Assembly (NCBI RefSeq): GCF_009712475.1
Contig: NZ_VCJO01000006.1
Span: 233,568-297,567, forward strand
DNA: 64,000 bases
Direction of reading: 5' to 3'
Origin: Micromonospora sp. CP22
GTDB lineage: Bacteria > Actinomycetota > Actinomycetes > Mycobacteriales > Micromonosporaceae
Shown here one piece after another: positions 42,753 through 51,522 of this stretch (the first letter of the stretch is position 1; each line of letters opens with the position of its first letter). Below the pieces are notes generated by a model. It was given only the letters and a program-made list of their open reading frames with translations, ran no database searches and was not told the origin of the DNA. The position numbers and the translations under genes are program-made.

Positions 42753-44777
42753 GTGACCGCGGTGGTCGACTGTGACGAGTGTTCGGGGATGGGTTTCCTG
42801 GTGCGGCGGTGCTGCTGCACCGACGGCGGGGACCGGCTGGTGGTGGACGTGGGTGCGTACCGCGACGAGGCGTACGCCGGTTGTCGGGTCTGCGGCGGCG
42901 ACGGCAGCGTGGCCGAGGTGTGTTACCGGTGCGGGCAGAGCGGGCGGCGGCGGGCGCAGCTCGTGGTGACGGTGGTCAACCTGGACAGCGGGGCGGCGGC
43001 TTCCCGGCGGCTGGTGCCCGGTCGGGTCGTGCCGCAGGTCGACGCGGAACGGGTGTGGCGAGCGCGGGAGCTGGTCGGCGAGCTGGCCGAGACGGTCGGG
43101 GTGCGGGGGTTGCGCCCGCGCTGGGGTCGGCGGCGCCTGGACGACATTCTGGTCTGGTACCCGACGTCGTGGCAGCCCGATCTGCCGCAACGGCGGCGGT
43201 TGGCGCTGGAGGCAGCGGCCCTGGCCCGGCAGGATTTCGACCCGTGGCGCGTCTACGTGGGACGCAGCACCGAAACACCGTCGCCTGCGGTTCCCGGCCA
43301 CGAGCTGGCCCGGCTCTGCGGGCTGGCCGATCTGCTTCACCTCGACCTGGTGGTGGAGGCCCGCCACCGGCACGGCTGGCTGCTCTGGCAGGTGCGCTAC
43401 GACCTGCCCGGCTCGCCGGTGCCCCGGGAGCGGCACGTTGCCGGTGCCGTCGATCTCGCCTCGGCGGTCGCCGGCACCACCGTGGCCAGCGCCCTGCGTG
43501 GGCTGGACGAGCGGGGACGGCACGCCCCCGCGTACACGGTGCGGCCGGTGCCGACTGCCGACGTACCCCGGGTGGTGGATCTTGACCGGCTCGCCCGGAA
43601 GGTCCTCGCGGACCTGGCCGGCGACGCGCCCGGGGCGCAGGCCATCTGGCGCGACGGGCGTTGGTGGCACACGCCGCTGCACCCTGCCGGCCGGGTGGAG
43701 GAGCTGTACGAGCGGGAGACCGGCCAGATCGTCCAGCGGGTCGAGCAGAAGCTGCGGCGGGCCACCGAGCCGCCCGATCCGGTCTGGTGGGGTGAGCCGA
43801 TCGCGCAGCGGCCGTGCCCGGACTGCCGGCCCGGCACCCGGCTGCGCCGCTGCGACTGTCGGCGTACCGCCGCCAGCCGGTCTGACCCGCACTGCCCGGA
43901 CTGTGCCGGTGCCGGCTTCGCCCCGTCGGCGCTGCGCTGCTCGACCTGCCGGGACAGCGGGCGCATCCCGGCGGCGTTGACGGTGACCGTGACCGACCTG
44001 CGCCGGGTGAGCCACGAGACCTGGCGACCGATGCCGGGCGAGGCCGCGCCGGTGGTCGGCCACCAACCCAACGGCACCACCGTGCATCAGCTTCCCACCC
44101 GCTGGCGGCTGGCCCGCCACGCCACCACCTTCGGGGTACGCCCGGCTGACCTGAGCCGTCTCGACGAGGACTGGCCGCTCGACCAGGACCTGCTCGACGG
44201 TACGGTGACCGCCTTCGACCCCGACGTCGAGCCGGCCCGGCAGCACCTCGAACGCCTCGCCGCCGGGCTACCCGGAGCGCGCCTGTTCGTGCTGGCCGCC
44301 GTCCCTGACGCACCGTCGCTGACCGACCTGCTGCGGCTCGCGCACGCTGTGGACCTGACCGCCGTGCTGACCTACTGCGACCACCGGCTCGACGTCGGTG
44401 ACCCGACGAAGATCCAGGGGGAGCGGTGGCACGTGGGGCTCGCGGCGCGCGACGCCGAGATCGGCCCTGAGCTGCCGCTGTACGCCAGCGTCGAACTGGC
44501 CGTCGCCCGCTGCGTCGAGCACCTGGACAACCATCTGCTCGCCACCGTGCCCCGAGACCCGGAGCAGCCGGTACCCGTCCCGCAGGCCGCACCGTCGCCA
44601 CCGCCGCCGGACCCGACCGTGCTGATCCGCCGGCTCGGCAACCACTACGCCGGCCAACCCGTCACGGCATCATTCAACCGCGGTACCTGCCACCTCTGGT
44701 TGGCCGAGGAGGGCGTCCTCCGGCCGCTTGCGCGAGCGGCCACGCTCCGCGACGCCGTTGAGGCCCTGCGCCTGTGA
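42753..44777 (+). CDS. large protein with two DnaJ-like cysteine modules
   Basis: A 674-residue soluble protein with no recognised family. It carries two clusters of paired cysteines of the CxxCxGxG type found in DnaJ: residues 7-62 (CDECSGMGF, CCC, CRVCGGDGS, CYRCGQSGR) and about 353-403 (CPDCRPGTRLRRCDC, CPDCAGAGF, CSTCRDSGR). Between and after them lie two similar-looking regions containing VTVVNLDSG...RRLVPG and VTVTDLRRVSHETWRPMPG, suggesting an internal duplication of the whole unit. No J domain is present. It may be a zinc-dependent binding or scaffold protein. Confidence 0.75.
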   Translation: MTAVVDCDECSGMGFLVRRCCCTDGGDRLVVDVGAYRDEAYAGCRVCGGDGSVAEVCYRCGQSGRRRAQLVVTVVNLDSGAAASRRLVPGRVVPQVDAERVWRARELVGELAETVGVRGLRPRWGRRRLDDILVWYPTSWQPDLPQRRRLALEAAALARQDFDPWRVYVGRSTETPSPAVPGHELARLCGLADLLHLDLVVEARHRHGWLLWQVRYDLPGSPVPRERHVAGAVDLASAVAGTTVASALRGLDERGRHAPAYTVRPVPTADVPRVVDLDRLARKVLADLAGDAPGAQAIWRDGRWWHTPLHPAGRVEELYERETGQIVQRVEQKLRRATEPPDPVWWGEPIAQRPCPDCRPGTRLRRCDCRRTAASRSDPHCPDCAGAGFAPSALRCSTCRDSGRIPAALTVTVTDLRRVSHETWRPMPGEAAPVVGHQPNGTTVHQLPTRWRLARHATTFGVRPADLSRLDEDWPLDQDLLDGTVTAFDPDVEPARQHLERLAAGLPGARLFVLAAVPDAPSLTDLLRLAHAVDLTAVLTYCDHRLDVGDPTKIQGERWHVGLAARDAEIGPELPLYASVELAVARCVEHLDNHLLATVPRDPEQPVPVPQAAPSPPPPDPTVLIRRLGNHYAGQPVTASFNRGTCHLWLAEEGVLRPLARAATLRDAVEALRL

Positions 44778-44841
44778 GCCACGGGCCGCCGATCCTCGTG
44801 CGCCCCGGTGGCGCGCACGCGGTGGCGACCCGCACGAGGCG

Positions 44842-45555
44842 TCAGCCGCCGATGCCTCGGATTGCTTCGATGACGGTTTCGGCGACCTCGCCCGGTCGGG
44901 CCACGGCCATCGCGTGCGAGCCGCCGATCAGCTCACGCTGGCCCTGCGGCTTGGCCCGTTCGGCCATGAACCGGTGTGCGGCGACCGGGATGTTCATGTC
45001 GGCATCGCCGAACACGAACCAGCTGGGCAGTGTCCGCCAGGCGGGGTCGCCGGTGAGAGCGTCGTTCAGGGCCTGCTCGGTGACCGGCCGCTGGGTGCGG
45101 GCCATGAGGGCGGCGACTTCGCTGGAGACGTCCCCGGCGAACTGCTTGTGGTAGGCGTCCTGACCGATCGCCACCTCGTTACCGCCGGTGGACACCGGAT
45201 ACTGCACCAGGGTGTCGGCGAGGGTGCTGCCGGGGAACTGCCCGGACAGCGACAGTGCGCTCTCGCCGGTCTCCGGGGCGAAGGCGTTGACGTAGACCAG
45301 GGCGCGCACCGTCGGGTTGTCGGCCGCCGCCTGCGTGATCACCATGCCGCCGTACGAGTGCCCGACGAGGATGACCGGGCCGCCGACCCCTCGGATCACG
45401 TCCAACAGATAGGCGGCGTCGCCGGGGAGGCTGCGCAGCGGATTGGCGGCGGCCAGCACGTGGTAGGCCCCGAGGCGCTCGATCACACCGTTCCAGCTCG
45501 CCGACTCGGCGAACGCGCCGTGCACGAAGATGATGGTGGGCTGCTGATCGGGCAT
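44842..45555 (-). CDS. alpha/beta hydrolase
   Basis: A 237-residue hydrolase from an ATG at 45555, with GAGGGAG upstream. It has the oxyanion segment IIFVHGAFAESASWNGV, the nucleophile elbow GHSYGG (Ser67), Asp near FGDADMNIP and the catalytic His in IGGSHAMAV. The sequence resembles esterase/EstC- or salicylate-esterase-like proteins of about this length common in Streptomyces. It stands alone between hairpins. The substrate is unknown. Confidence 0.9.
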   Translation of the reverse strand: MPDQQPTIIFVHGAFAESASWNGVIERLGAYHVLAAANPLRSLPGDAAYLLDVIRGVGGPVILVGHSYGGMVITQAAADNPTVRALVYVNAFAPETGESALSLSGQFPGSTLADTLVQYPVSTGGNEVAIGQDAYHKQFAGDVSSEVAALMARTQRPVTEQALNDALTGDPAWRTLPSWFVFGDADMNIPVAAHRFMAERAKPQGQRELIGGSHAMAVARPGEVAETVIEAIRGIGG

Positions 45556-45637
45556 CGCGTACTCCCTCACTCGGAGATGCTGTGCACCTACGACGGCGCC
45601 GATATGCCGGAGTACCCGCCAGGTGTGGATGAAACGT

Positions 45638-45672
45638 GCCGACCGATCCCCTGCGGCAGGGGATCGGTCGGC
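45638..45672. terminator. hairpin after the ABC-2 operon
   Basis: Arms GCCGACCGATCCCCTG and its exact complement (16 bp) with a 3-base loop lie 17 bp after the stop of the last minus-strand ABC gene and upstream of the hydrolase gene. It should end transcription of the exporter operon. Confidence 0.75.
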
Positions 45673-45689
45673 GGCCGGGACGGGTTCGC

Positions 45690-46412
45690 TCAGGCGTCCC
45701 GGCGTCGGAAGGCAGCCGCCGCTCCGCCCCCGGTGACGGCGATCCAGCCGAGCAGGACGAGCAGGCCGCTGACGGGCGTCAGGGGCGGTGCCGGGTCGGG
45801 AAGGTAGAGCAGGGCCCCCGCCCGGTCCGGCAGGTATCGGGCGTGCGGGGTGACGGTGCCCAGCACCGGCGAAACGACCAGGATGAGGCTGAGCGTGACG
45901 ACGAGAGCGGGGACGACGGCCCGCGTGAGCGTGGCCAGCGCCAGACCGAGCGATCCGATGAGCACGAGATAGGCCGCCGCGCCGACGACCCTCCACACAG
46001 GAGAATCGGTGACCACGGGAACGTCGTGTGTGGACAGTGCGACGCGGGCCGTGAGCAGCCCGGTGACGAGCGCCGCGACAGCGGTTCCGGTGGCCCAGGC
46101 CAGGTAGGCGATGCCCTTGCCGACCAGCACCGCCAGGCGGTCCGGTACGCACAGCAGGGTGGTGCGGATCTGCCCATCGGTGTACTCGGTACCGACCACG
46201 AGGACGCCGAGCGCGACGGTGCCGGCCTGGAGGTACGGCACCGCCTGGAGGACGACCGCGACCGGGTCGTCCGCACCCAGCGGAGCGGCGGCCAGTGCCC
46301 CGGTGATGACCATCGCCGCGCCGATCGTGCCGACGGCCGTGGCCGGCACCGCAGGAAGGCCGGACAGCTTGGTCAGCTCCGTGGCGGCGGCCCGGGCATG
46401 GGAGCGGCTCAC
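45690..46412 (-). CDS. ABC-2-type transporter permease (second)
   Basis: 240 residues from a GTG at 46412 with about six transmembrane helices (AVPATAVGTIGAAMVITGALAA, VVLQAVPYLQAGTVALGVLVVG, LVLIGSLGLALATLTRAVVPALVVTLSLILVV, SGLLVLLGWIAVTGGGAAAAF). The stretch GTEYTDGQIRTTLLCVPDRLAVLVGKGIAYL corresponds to the conserved cytoplasmic segment of ABC-2 permeases. It is related to the neighbouring permease. It overlaps that gene by 4 bp. Confidence 0.85.
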   Translation of the reverse strand: MSRSHARAAATELTKLSGLPAVPATAVGTIGAAMVITGALAAAPLGADDPVAVVLQAVPYLQAGTVALGVLVVGTEYTDGQIRTTLLCVPDRLAVLVGKGIAYLAWATGTAVAALVTGLLTARVALSTHDVPVVTDSPVWRVVGAAAYLVLIGSLGLALATLTRAVVPALVVTLSLILVVSPVLGTVTPHARYLPDRAGALLYLPDPAPPLTPVSGLLVLLGWIAVTGGGAAAAFRRRDA

Positions 46413-47194
46413 GCGTCCCGCCACCGGAAGACCGCACCGGCCAGCACGAGCAGCCCCGCCGTCCACGTCGCCATGACCAGGCCGCCGGGGAGCGGGGCGA
46501 GCGCCTCGTCGAACGCCAACAGGTCACCGGCGAACATGCTCATGCCCGCGAGGTCGGGCAGGAACCTGGCGAGCGGGGTGAGGTGGGACAGCAGCACGGA
46601 GACCGAGACGAGGGAGCTGTTCACCACGAGCACGATGATCGGAGCGATGCCGTTGCGGGTGAAGACCGTGACCGCGAGGGCGGTCAGCGCCGTGAGCATC
46701 CAGTAGATCCCGGCACCGACCGAGCGGGACAGCACTCCGTCCGGAGTCGGTGGGGCGTACCCGCCGATTATCTTGTCGGCCAGCGCCAACGAGGCGGGAA
46801 TCGCCACCAGGGCCGCGACCGCGACCAGCAGACTGACGGCGATCGCCTTGCCGGCCAGCACGCCGAGCCGGCCGGGGGTGGCGGTGAGGGTCGTGGTGAT
46901 CTGCCGTCCGCCGCCGATGTTCGCTCGGTTCGCGGTGTACTCGGCGCTGACGGCGACGACGCCGAGGACCACCGCGCCGACCGTGCCGATCGGTACCGCG
47001 GAGAAGACCGCCTCGACCGGCGAGGTGTAGGCCGTCAGCTCGGGTCGTCCGCTGCGCAGCGCGGCGCGGACACCGACGGCGTTGATCAGGGTGATCGCGA
47101 CCGGACCGAGCACGGCGACAGCCAGGGCGACCATGGTCGCCGGCAGCGTCGCCGTCTTGCGTATCTCGGCGGCGACCGTGTTGGGGAAGCTCAT
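46409..47194 (-). CDS. ABC-2-type transporter permease (first)
   Basis: 261 residues from an ATG at 47194, with six predicted helices. It shares the layout AEYTANRANIGGGRQITTTLTATPGRLGVLAGKAIAV with the second permease (EYTDGQIRTTLL), so the two probably arose by duplication and form a heterodimer in the membrane. The ATG overlaps the ATPase gene by 4 bp. Such exporters often give resistance to lipid-active peptides or lantibiotics, an inference only. Confidence 0.85.
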   Translation of the reverse strand: MSFPNTVAAEIRKTATLPATMVALAVAVLGPVAITLINAVGVRAALRSGRPELTAYTSPVEAVFSAVPIGTVGAVVLGVVAVSAEYTANRANIGGGRQITTTLTATPGRLGVLAGKAIAVSLLVAVAALVAIPASLALADKIIGGYAPPTPDGVLSRSVGAGIYWMLTALTALAVTVFTRNGIAPIIVLVVNSSLVSVSVLLSHLTPLARFLPDLAGMSMFAGDLLAFDEALAPLPGGLVMATWTAGLLVLAGAVFRWRDA

Positions 47195-47910
47195 CGCCCA
47201 CCTGCCGTCGGTCCGGTGAGGGCGAAGAAGGCATCCTCCAGGGTCGGGTACCCGGCCGTGACCTCGCCGGTCGGGCCGGCGGCGACGACCCGCCCGTGGG
47301 CGATGACGACCAGGTCGTCGGCGATCTGGTCGACCTCGCTGATCAGATGGCTGGAGAGCAGCACGGTGCCGCCGGCGTCCGCGTGACCGCGCAGCAGTCC
47401 TCGGATCCAGCGAATGCCCTCCGGGTCGAGCCCGTTCACCGGCTCGTCGAGCACCAGCGCACGGGGTTCGCCGAGCAGCGCGGCGGCCAACCCGAGTCGC
47501 TGGCACATGCCGTACGAGAACCGACCGACCCGGGTGCCTCCGACGGCACCGAGCCCGACCTGGTCGAGCACCTCGGCGACCCGTCGGGTCGGGATGTGGT
47601 TGCTGCGCGCCATCCAGGTGAGGTGGTTGCGGGCGGTACGGGAGCGGTGCGCGCCGGAACCGTCCAGCATCGATCCGACCGTGCGCAGCGGCTGACGCAG
47701 CCGCCGGTACGGTCGGCCGTCGACCAGGGCTGTGCCGGCATCCGCCCGGTCCAGGCCGAGCAGGATGCGCAGGGTGGACGACTTGCCCGCACCGTTGGGC
47801 CCCAGTAGACCGGTCACCCGGCCCGGTGCGGCCCGGAAGGTGACGTCGGTGAGGATCTCGCGGGAGCCGCGCCGCTTGACCAGACGCTCGACTGACAGCA
47901 TGCCCACCAT
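47191..47910 (-). CDS. ABC-2-type transporter ATP-binding protein
   Basis: A 239-residue ATPase of the CcmA/BcrA type. Motifs: Walker A GPNGAGKSS, LTWMARSNHIPTRRVAEVLDQVGL in the helical domain, signature FSYGMCQRLGLAAALLG (atypical; usually LSGGMxQR), Walker B ALVLDEPVNGLDPEG and the switch His in LLSSHLISEVDQI. ATG 47901 is an alternative start, preceded by GGTGGG. First gene of the exporter operon, divergent from a two-component system. Confidence 0.9.
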   Translation of the reverse strand: MVGMLSVERLVKRRGSREILTDVTFRAAPGRVTGLLGPNGAGKSSTLRILLGLDRADAGTALVDGRPYRRLRQPLRTVGSMLDGSGAHRSRTARNHLTWMARSNHIPTRRVAEVLDQVGLGAVGGTRVGRFSYGMCQRLGLAAALLGEPRALVLDEPVNGLDPEGIRWIRGLLRGHADAGGTVLLSSHLISEVDQIADDLVVIAHGRVVAAGPTGEVTAGYPTLEDAFFALTGPTAGGR

Positions 47911-48035
47911 GTCAGCCCGACGTGGTGGTCCGCGTCATCGGACCAGAGCCGGGACTTCCACTGGCTGCCCCCACCCCAGGTCGCTCCGACCCAGGTCCGA
48001 TGTGCTGGCACGGTCCGGGTTCCTAGACTCGCGAG

Positions 48036-48896
48036 GTGGCACCTGACGGGCGACCGGCACGGCGATCCTGGCTGACCGCCGTCGCCGTCGTGGTGCCGGT
48101 GATCCTGCTCCTCTGCCTCACCACGGCGGGTGCCGAGGGGCCGGCCGGGACACTCCTGCTGACGCTGATCACCGCGGTCGCTGTCGTGGCGTCGCTCTGG
48201 GCGGTGCTGCGCGTCCGACACGAACGCCGGGTGTACGAGGACCGGCTGACCGCGTGGGCCGCCGAGCGGGCTGCGGCGGCCGAACGCCTGCGTATCGCCC
48301 GTGAGCTGCACGATCTGGTCTCGCACGGCATGGGCCTGGTCACCGTCCGTGCCGCCACGGCCGCGCGGATGACCGGGCCGACCGGTGCCACCGAACAGGC
48401 GAACGCGCTGTCCGACATCGAGAGGATCGGTCGGCAGACCACCGCCGAACTGCGGCGGATGCTCGACGTGCTCCGCGCACCGGGCGGCGAATCCGCTCCG
48501 TTGCGGCCACCCGACACACTCGACGCCCTACCGGAGATCGTGCGGTCCGCCACCGCCACCGGGATCACCGCCACCGTCGACGTGCGGAATGTCGGTCAGG
48601 TGCCACCCGGCGTGCAACTCGCGGTGTGCGCGATCGTCCGCGAGGGGCTGAGCAACACCGCCCGGCACGCCGGTCCGACCCGCGCGCACGTCACCGTGGA
48701 CCGCGACGGCGACGCGATCGTGGTGAGCGTACGCGACGACGGGCCCCGGCCCGGCTGGCGACCGCGCCCCGGTGCCGGGCACGGCCTGGACGGGCTACGC
48801 GAGCGGGTGAGCATGCTCGACGGTGCCCTGCACGTCGGTCCGGTCGGGCCGGGCTTCCACCTGACGGCACGGCTGCCGGCCCGGTGCTCCCCATGA
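48036..48896 (+). CDS. two-component sensor histidine kinase (HisKA_3 type)
   Basis: 286 residues from a GTG at 48036. Two transmembrane helices at about 12-30 and 39-58, with little extracellular sequence between, suggest intramembrane or partner-mediated sensing. The dimerisation domain has the phosphoacceptor His92 in RELHDLVSHGMG, followed by an ATP-binding domain with IVREGLSNTARHAG (N box) and DDGPRP and GLDGLRERV (G boxes). It is coupled to the response regulator by 4 bp and divergent from an ABC exporter, which is the likely target. Confidence 0.9.
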   Translation: MAPDGRPARRSWLTAVAVVVPVILLLCLTTAGAEGPAGTLLLTLITAVAVVASLWAVLRVRHERRVYEDRLTAWAAERAAAAERLRIARELHDLVSHGMGLVTVRAATAARMTGPTGATEQANALSDIERIGRQTTAELRRMLDVLRAPGGESAPLRPPDTLDALPEIVRSATATGITATVDVRNVGQVPPGVQLAVCAIVREGLSNTARHAGPTRAHVTVDRDGDAIVVSVRDDGPRPGWRPRPGAGHGLDGLRERVSMLDGALHVGPVGPGFHLTARLPARCSP

Positions 48897-49585
48897 CCAC
48901 TGAACCACCGGGTCGTGCCACCGCCATCCGGGTGCTCGTCGCGGACGACCAGCCGCTGCTGCGGCACAGCCTCGCCCTGCTCATCGACGGCACCCCGGGA
49001 CTGACCGTCGTCGGTCAGGCCGCCACCGGAAACGAGGCGGTGTCGCTCACCCGGGAACGCCGTCCCGACGTCGTCCTGATGGACATCCGGATGCCCGACG
49101 GCGACGGCATCGAAGCGGCCGAACGCATCACCGCCGCCGCCGACCTGGGCGGCACCAGGGTCGTCGTGCTCAGCATGTTCGCGCTCGACGAGTACGTGGC
49201 CGCCGCGCTGCGCGCCGGAGCGCACGGTTTCCTGCTCAAGGACGCCCACCCGGACCAACTCGTCGACGCCATTCGGCGCACCCACGCGGGCGAGTCCCTC
49301 TTCGCCCCCAGCATCCTCACCCGTTTCGTCGCGCACTACCTCGACCGGCCCGGCCCGCCGGAGGTCCGGAGGATCGACGGGCTCACCGGGCGCGAGACGG
49401 AGGTGCTGTCTCTCGTGGCGCGCGGCCTGTCCAACGACGAGATCGCGCGGTCACTCACCATCTCGATCAAGACCGTCAAGACCCACATCGGCAACCTGCT
49501 CACCAAGCTCGACGCCCGGGATCGGGCGCAGCTCGTCATCGCCGCGTACGAGAACGACCTCGTCGCACGTCGACGCCCACAGTGA
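48893..49585 (+). CDS. NarL/FixJ-type response regulator
   Basis: A 230-residue regulator. REC domain 11-128 with acidic pair DD near 18-19, phosphorylation site Asp64 (VLMDIRMPDGDG), Ser and Lys (LLKDAHP). C-terminal LuxR-type HTH about 160-220 (LTGRETEVLSLVARGLSNDEIARSLTISIKTVKTHIGNLLTKL). The ATG overlaps the kinase gene by 4 bp. The pair probably controls the divergent ABC-2 exporter, by analogy with similar gene neighbourhoods. Confidence 0.93.
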   Translation: MTTEPPGRATAIRVLVADDQPLLRHSLALLIDGTPGLTVVGQAATGNEAVSLTRERRPDVVLMDIRMPDGDGIEAAERITAAADLGGTRVVVLSMFALDEYVAAALRAGAHGFLLKDAHPDQLVDAIRRTHAGESLFAPSILTRFVAHYLDRPGPPEVRRIDGLTGRETEVLSLVARGLSNDEIARSLTISIKTVKTHIGNLLTKLDARDRAQLVIAAYENDLVARRRPQ

Positions 49586-49645
49586 CGGCCGGGTCGGATC
49601 AGCGCGAGGTTGCCGGTCGGGCGTCGGGCCGGGTTACCTGGACGG

Positions 49646-50251
49646 GTGGACCATCCCTGGCTGCGCGCTCCTGCCGCACACGTCGCCGAGACCGCACGCA
49701 CGTTGCTCGGCTGGGAGGTGGCGGCGAACGGGGTCCGGATCAGGCTGACCGAGGTCGAGGCGTACGCGGGAACCGGGGTGGACCCCGCCTCGCACGCCCA
49801 CCGAGGTCCCACGCCCCGGACGAGGGTCATGTTCGGCCCGGCCGGGTACGCCTACACCTATTTCGTCTTCGGCATGCACTGGTGTCTCAATGTCGTCTGT
49901 GGGGGTGAGGGGGAGGCGGCGGCGGTCCTGCTGCGCGCCGGTGAGGTGGTCGACGGCCTGGACCTGGCCCGCAAGCGACGCGGGGAGGTGCCCGACCGCG
50001 ACCTCGCCCGTGGGCCGGCCCGGCTGGTGGTGGCGCTGGGTGTCGACGCGACGGCGAACGGCACCTGCGTGTTCGACGGGACCGGACCGTTGCTGTTGAC
50101 GCCGTCGACCCGCCCGGTCGCACCGGCAGCCGTCTCCGCCGGGCCGCGCGTCGGCGTGGCCGCCGCCCACGAGGTGCCCTGGCGTTTCTGGATCACCGGC
50201 GACCCGACCGTCAGCCCGTACCGCCGGCACGTGCCACGACGACGAACCTGA
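49646..50251 (+). CDS. 3-methyladenine DNA glycosylase (AAG/Mpg family)
   Basis: Removes alkylated purines in base excision repair. The GTG at 49646 gives 201 residues, normal for the family; an upstream start at 49610 is open. Family segments are VAETARTLLGWEV, RLTEVEAYAGTGVDPASHAHRGPTPRTRVMFGPAGYAYTYFVFGMHWCLNVVCG (with the catalytic Glu in EVEAY and the DNA-intercalating Tyr region), VLLRAGEVVDGLD, RDLARGPARLVVALGVD and PRVGVAAAHEVPWRFW. It follows the regulator after 60 bp on the same strand. Confidence 0.93.
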   Translation: MDHPWLRAPAAHVAETARTLLGWEVAANGVRIRLTEVEAYAGTGVDPASHAHRGPTPRTRVMFGPAGYAYTYFVFGMHWCLNVVCGGEGEAAAVLLRAGEVVDGLDLARKRRGEVPDRDLARGPARLVVALGVDATANGTCVFDGTGPLLLTPSTRPVAPAAVSAGPRVGVAAAHEVPWRFWITGDPTVSPYRRHVPRRRT

Positions 50252-50308
50252 CGGTGCCGGGGATGGGAACGGCGGGGCGGGGGACACTGGCACAAGCCGG
50301 TGAGCGGA

Positions 50309-50328
50309 ATAGTTGACGCGTCAACTAT
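50309..50328 (+). promoter_or_regulatory. perfect 20-bp palindrome upstream of the luciferase-like operon
   Basis: ATAGTTGACG followed by its exact complement, much richer in AT than the surroundings, 55 bp before the start of the monooxygenase gene. TTGACG inside it could also serve as a -35 element. Size and symmetry fit a MarR- or TetR-type operator; no gene for such a regulator is adjacent. Confidence 0.6.
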
Positions 50329-50382
50329 GTTGTCGGGAGCGTCGGGGCCACCCGCCCCGGTCGGACGACACGAGGAGCGGTC

Positions 50383-51522
50383 ATGCAGTTCGGAGTCTTC
50401 ACCGTCGGCGACGTCACGGTCGACCCGACCAACGGGCGGGAGCCGACCGAGGCCGAGCGGATCAAGGCGATGGTCACCATCGCGCTCAAGGCCGAGGAGG
50501 TCGGCCTCGACGTCTTCGCCACCGGCGAGCACCACAACCCGCCGTTCGTGCCCTCCTCACCCACCACCATGCTGGGCTACATCGCCGCCCGCACCGAGCG
50601 GCTGCTGCTCTCCACGGCGACCACGCTGATCACCACCAACGACCCGGTGAAGATCGCCGAGGACTACGCGATGCTGCAACACCTCGCCGACGGCCGGGTC
50701 GACCTGATGATGGGCCGGGGCAACACCGGGCCGGTCTACCCCTGGTTCGGCCAGGACATCCGCAACGGCATCCCGCTCGCGATCGAGAACTACGACCTGC
50801 TGCGCCGGCTCTGGCGCGAGGACGTGGTCGACTGGAAGGGCAAGTTCCGTACCCCCTTGCAGTCGTTCACCTCGACGCCACGCCCGCTCGACGGGGTGCC
50901 CCCGTTCGTGTGGCACGGCTCCATCCGCAGCCCGGAGATCGCCGAACAGGCCGCCTACTACGGCGACGGCTTCTTCGCCAACCACATCTTCTGGCCCGCC
51001 GAGCACACCCGGCGGATGGTCGGCCTGTACCGCCAGCGTTTCGCGCACTACGGTCACGGCAGCGCCGACCAGGCCATCGTGGGTCTCGGCGGTCAGGTCT
51101 TCATGCGCCGCAACTCCCAGGACGCGGTGCGCGAGTTCCGCCCGTACTTCGACAACGCGCCGGTCTACGGCCACGGACCCTCGCTGGAGGAGTTCACCGC
51201 GCAGACCCCGCTGACCGTGGGCAGCCCGCAGCAGGTCATCGACCGCACCCTCGGCTTCCGTGACTACGTCGGCGACTACCAGCGGCAACTGTTCCTCATC
51301 GACCATGCGGGGCTGCCCCTGAAGACCGTCCTGGAGCAGCTCGACCTGCTCGGTGAGGAGGTCGTGCCGGTGCTGCGCAAGGAGTTCGAGTCGCTGCGCC
51401 CGGCCCACGTGCCGCTGGCGCCGACCCACGCCTCGCTGCGGGCCGCCGCCGGTGGTGGCGGCGACAACACCGTGCACGCCGTCGACGACGTCACCGGCCG
51501 GGCACCGGAGCAGGCCCGATGA
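50383..51522 (+). CDS. luciferase-like (LLM) flavin-dependent oxidoreductase
   Basis: A 379-residue FMN-dependent monooxygenase with the TIM-barrel pattern: FGVFTVGDVTVDPTNGREPTEAERI, GLDVFATGEHHNPPFVPSSPTTMLGYIAART, LADGRVDLMMGRGNTGPVY, PPFVWHGSIRSPEIAEQAAYYGDGFF. It matches the CE1758 subfamily in style. GAGGAG is well placed before the ATG. It overlaps the flavin reductase gene by 4 bp, so the latter probably supplies reduced flavin. The substrate is unknown. Confidence 0.92.
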   Translation: MQFGVFTVGDVTVDPTNGREPTEAERIKAMVTIALKAEEVGLDVFATGEHHNPPFVPSSPTTMLGYIAARTERLLLSTATTLITTNDPVKIAEDYAMLQHLADGRVDLMMGRGNTGPVYPWFGQDIRNGIPLAIENYDLLRRLWREDVVDWKGKFRTPLQSFTSTPRPLDGVPPFVWHGSIRSPEIAEQAAYYGDGFFANHIFWPAEHTRRMVGLYRQRFAHYGHGSADQAIVGLGGQVFMRRNSQDAVREFRPYFDNAPVYGHGPSLEEFTAQTPLTVGSPQQVIDRTLGFRDYVGDYQRQLFLIDHAGLPLKTVLEQLDLLGEEVVPVLRKEFESLRPAHVPLAPTHASLRAAAGGGGDNTVHAVDDVTGRAPEQAR

